This document shows, piece by piece, positions 62,561-64,000 of a stretch of 64,000 nt of DNA. The stretch is from Alicyclobacillus tolerans (GTDB lineage: Bacteria; Bacillota; Bacilli; Alicyclobacillales; Alicyclobacillaceae): NCBI RefSeq assembly GCF_900142255.1, contig NZ_FRAF01000011.1, positions 44,671 to 108,670 on the forward strand. Direction: 5' to 3'. Made by a program: the position numbers and the translations under genes. Position 1 is the first letter of the stretch. Every line of letters starts with the position of its first letter. Below the pieces are notes generated by a model that did no database searches, was not told the DNA's origin, and was given only the letters and a program-made list of their open reading frames with translations.

Positions 62561-63251
62561 ATAGTTTACGTATCGAATCATGGCTTGAAATTTTTTGTAT
62601 CCTAACATAGCCACTTGTATCTGCCCATAACACACCATCTGGTAATACGCGAATCACAATACCCTCACCAATAACAGCATCACCATTGATGAGTTGAATG
62701 CGATCACCATACGAAAATGATTTTAAAAGAGGATTTTCTATAAAGCTATAGCTTTGTTCTATGTGATCAACAAAATCGATATCTACCGCCTGTTGTAATT
62801 CAACACCCTCATGATGTTTGCTTTCATTATGCAAAATATCTAAGAAAATTTCCGAGACATCAACAGGTGTGGAAATAGAATAAACCTCTTCGGATAGATC
62901 TCGTTGAACTGTATCTGTCATTTGGTTACGGAGTACTTGACGATATCTTTTTATTTTTCTTTCAGGTACTGTGCTACTTTCCCAAAGTGACAAACCGCGG
63001 ATAGGTGAAGTAAATAGAACTTCTATATCCAACTGAATTTCAGACTGAGCAGAGGGGTTTGGCATTTGAGCTACATGAAATGACAACCATCCTTTTGTAC
63101 GATGTTTTTGTCTCATCCCCTGCTGTTTTGGAATGGCTAAATCTTTTCTTACAATCCATTGTGTCAATGGTTTATGAAACTTACGATTCGCCGCAGCTGA
63201 TGACATGCTTGTAACCCCCCAAAAACGACGAGTCTCCATGACCCGCATCAT
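62559..63251 (-). CDS. Hypothetical protein with a small beta-rich C-terminal domain
   Basis: 230 residues. The first part is basic (MMRVMETRRFWGVTSMSSAA, QQGMRQKHRTKG), the middle acidic and predicted mainly helical, and residues 178-228 repeat the fold of the neighbouring 61-residue protein. No signal peptide or membrane segment. Family not recognised; CotE-like or spore-associated roles cannot be shown. Its stop lies at the edge of the shared terminator hairpin. Confidence 0.65.
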   Translation of the reverse strand: MMRVMETRRFWGVTSMSSAAANRKFHKPLTQWIVRKDLAIPKQQGMRQKHRTKGWLSFHVAQMPNPSAQSEIQLDIEVLFTSPIRGLSLWESSTVPERKIKRYRQVLRNQMTDTVQRDLSEEVYSISTPVDVSEIFLDILHNESKHHEGVELQQAVDIDFVDHIEQSYSFIENPLLKSFSYGDRIQLINGDAVIGEGIVIRVLPDGVLWADTSGYVRIQKISSHDSIRKL

Positions 63252-63369
63252 TTCACCCGTACATCGTATGAAATGACATACCGTTTCTGCTCAGAATTTC
63301 ATTACGTCAGTGATCACAAATAACTATTCTTAAACCTTCTATTGAACATAAAGCACTCGTCCATACAAT

Positions 63370-63398
63370 GAATAAAACCCTTGATTTCTCAAGGGTTT
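63370..63398 (-). terminator. Terminator of tRNA-Ile2
   Basis: AAACCCTTGA pairs with TCAAGGGTTT, followed by TATTC on the minus strand. Confidence 0.8.
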
Positions 63399-63408
63399 CA
63401 AAATTCTA

Positions 63409-63485
<77 letters not shown>

Positions 63486-63503
63486 TCAAAAACGGCAAAT
63501 ATA

Positions 63504-63532
63504 ATTATACACATTACAACTAACTTTGACAA
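63504..63532 (-). promoter_or_regulatory. Promoter of tRNA-Ile2
   Basis: On the minus strand TTGTCA (63527-63532), 17-base spacer, TATAAT (63504-63509). Confidence 0.7.
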
Positions 63533-63602
63533 CATATATTACTGATAAACTTAGATTTTGATATCTCATCAACTTACATGCCAGGAAACCATCCAAGCAA
63601 AG

Positions 63603-63657
63603 AAAAAGAGGCTGTAAGGCAGAGTCCCCAAGGAGGGAAACTCTACACTTAACAGCC
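63603..63657 (-). terminator. rRNA operon terminator after 5S
   Basis: On the minus strand GGCTGT pairs with ACAGCC with an inner GAGT stem, followed by TCTTTTTC. Confidence 0.7.
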
Positions 63658-63672
63658 ACCTGTACTCCTGTC

Positions 63673-63790
63673 GCCTGGCAACGACCTAGGTTCCCAGGGG
63701 TCTTCACCCCAAGTATGCTCGGCGCTGGAGGTCTTCACGGTCGTGTTCGGGATGGGTACGCGTGTATCCCCTCCGCTATGGTCACCAGAC
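63673..63790 (-). rRNA. 5S ribosomal RNA
   Basis: About 118 bases. Recognised from GGTGACCATAGCGGAGGGG, CCCATCCCGAACACG and the closing CCTAGGTCGTTGCCAGGC. Ends are approximate. Confidence 0.93.
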
Positions 63791-63834
63791 TCTTCTTTCC
63801 TTTCCAACTGTCTCAGCAAGAGGGATTTTCCTTG

Positions 63835-64000
<166 letters not shown>

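Overview
The window looks like chromosome of an acid-tolerant, spore-forming-type Firmicute close to Alicyclobacillaceae. I infer this from Bacillota-style ribosome binding sites (AAGGAGG), cre sites for CcpA, XylR-type operators, a guanine-type purine riboswitch, a large secreted S53 (kumamolisin/sedolisin-like) acid protease and a SpoIID-like exported protein. Species cannot be fixed from what is shown. No CRISPR array, prophage or integrated conjugative element was seen.

Layout. 1-2.8 kb: the start of an acetate-transporter-family gene, then mobile-element debris (truncated group II intron abutting the right-end hairpin of a TnpB remnant) and a helix-turn-helix gene broken by an in-frame TAG. 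3.1-16.6 kb: a xylan/xylo-oligosaccharide module: secreted GH8 enzyme, an operon transcribed leftward (sugar-binding lipoprotein, two ABC permeases, xylulokinase, GH3 glycosidase, xylose isomerase, aldose epimerase), a CE4 deacetylase, and the repressor XylR. XylR-like boxes sit at three promoters and cre-like sites at two of them. 16.7-29 kb: an accessory stretch of small single genes, mostly leftward (Nudix, nitrilase, Gfo/Idh, hydrolase, PIN/AbrB pair, GNAT, VOC), where several genes carry in-frame stop codons or are fragments; it ends with a methylisocitrate-lyase-family gene.

29.3-34 kb: guanine-type riboswitch with an NCS1 nucleobase permease, a YgjP-like metalloprotease, TrmB, a Crp/Fnr regulator and an unrecognised two-gene unit. 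34.2-36.3 kb: S53 protease. 36.4-45.9 kb: a long leftward gene train of formamidase-like hydrolase, APC permease, GntR regulator (preceded by a 36-bp perfect palindrome), peptide-type binding protein plus two permeases, gamma-glutamyltransferase and two short chromate-transporter-family proteins. This looks like uptake and breakdown of amides or gamma-glutamyl compounds. 46-48.8 kb: a divergent pair, MFS carboxylate-type transporter and FAD-linked 2-hydroxyacid oxidase. 49-51 kb: MarR regulator with a DHA2 drug-type exporter. 51.4-54.7 kb: acyl-CoA dehydrogenase, a DUF421 protein, and two exported proteins, one SpoIID-like.

54.9-59.9 kb: an O-antigen-ligase-like membrane protein, a family 2 glycosyltransferase, a PIG-L deacetylase and a GPH sugar symporter, suggesting surface glycan and sugar functions. 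59.9-64 kb: a molybdopterin oxidoreductase, tRNA-Gly, a pair of proteins sharing a small C-terminal domain, tRNA-Ile2, 5S rRNA and the 3' end of 23S rRNA, all RNA genes on the minus strand.
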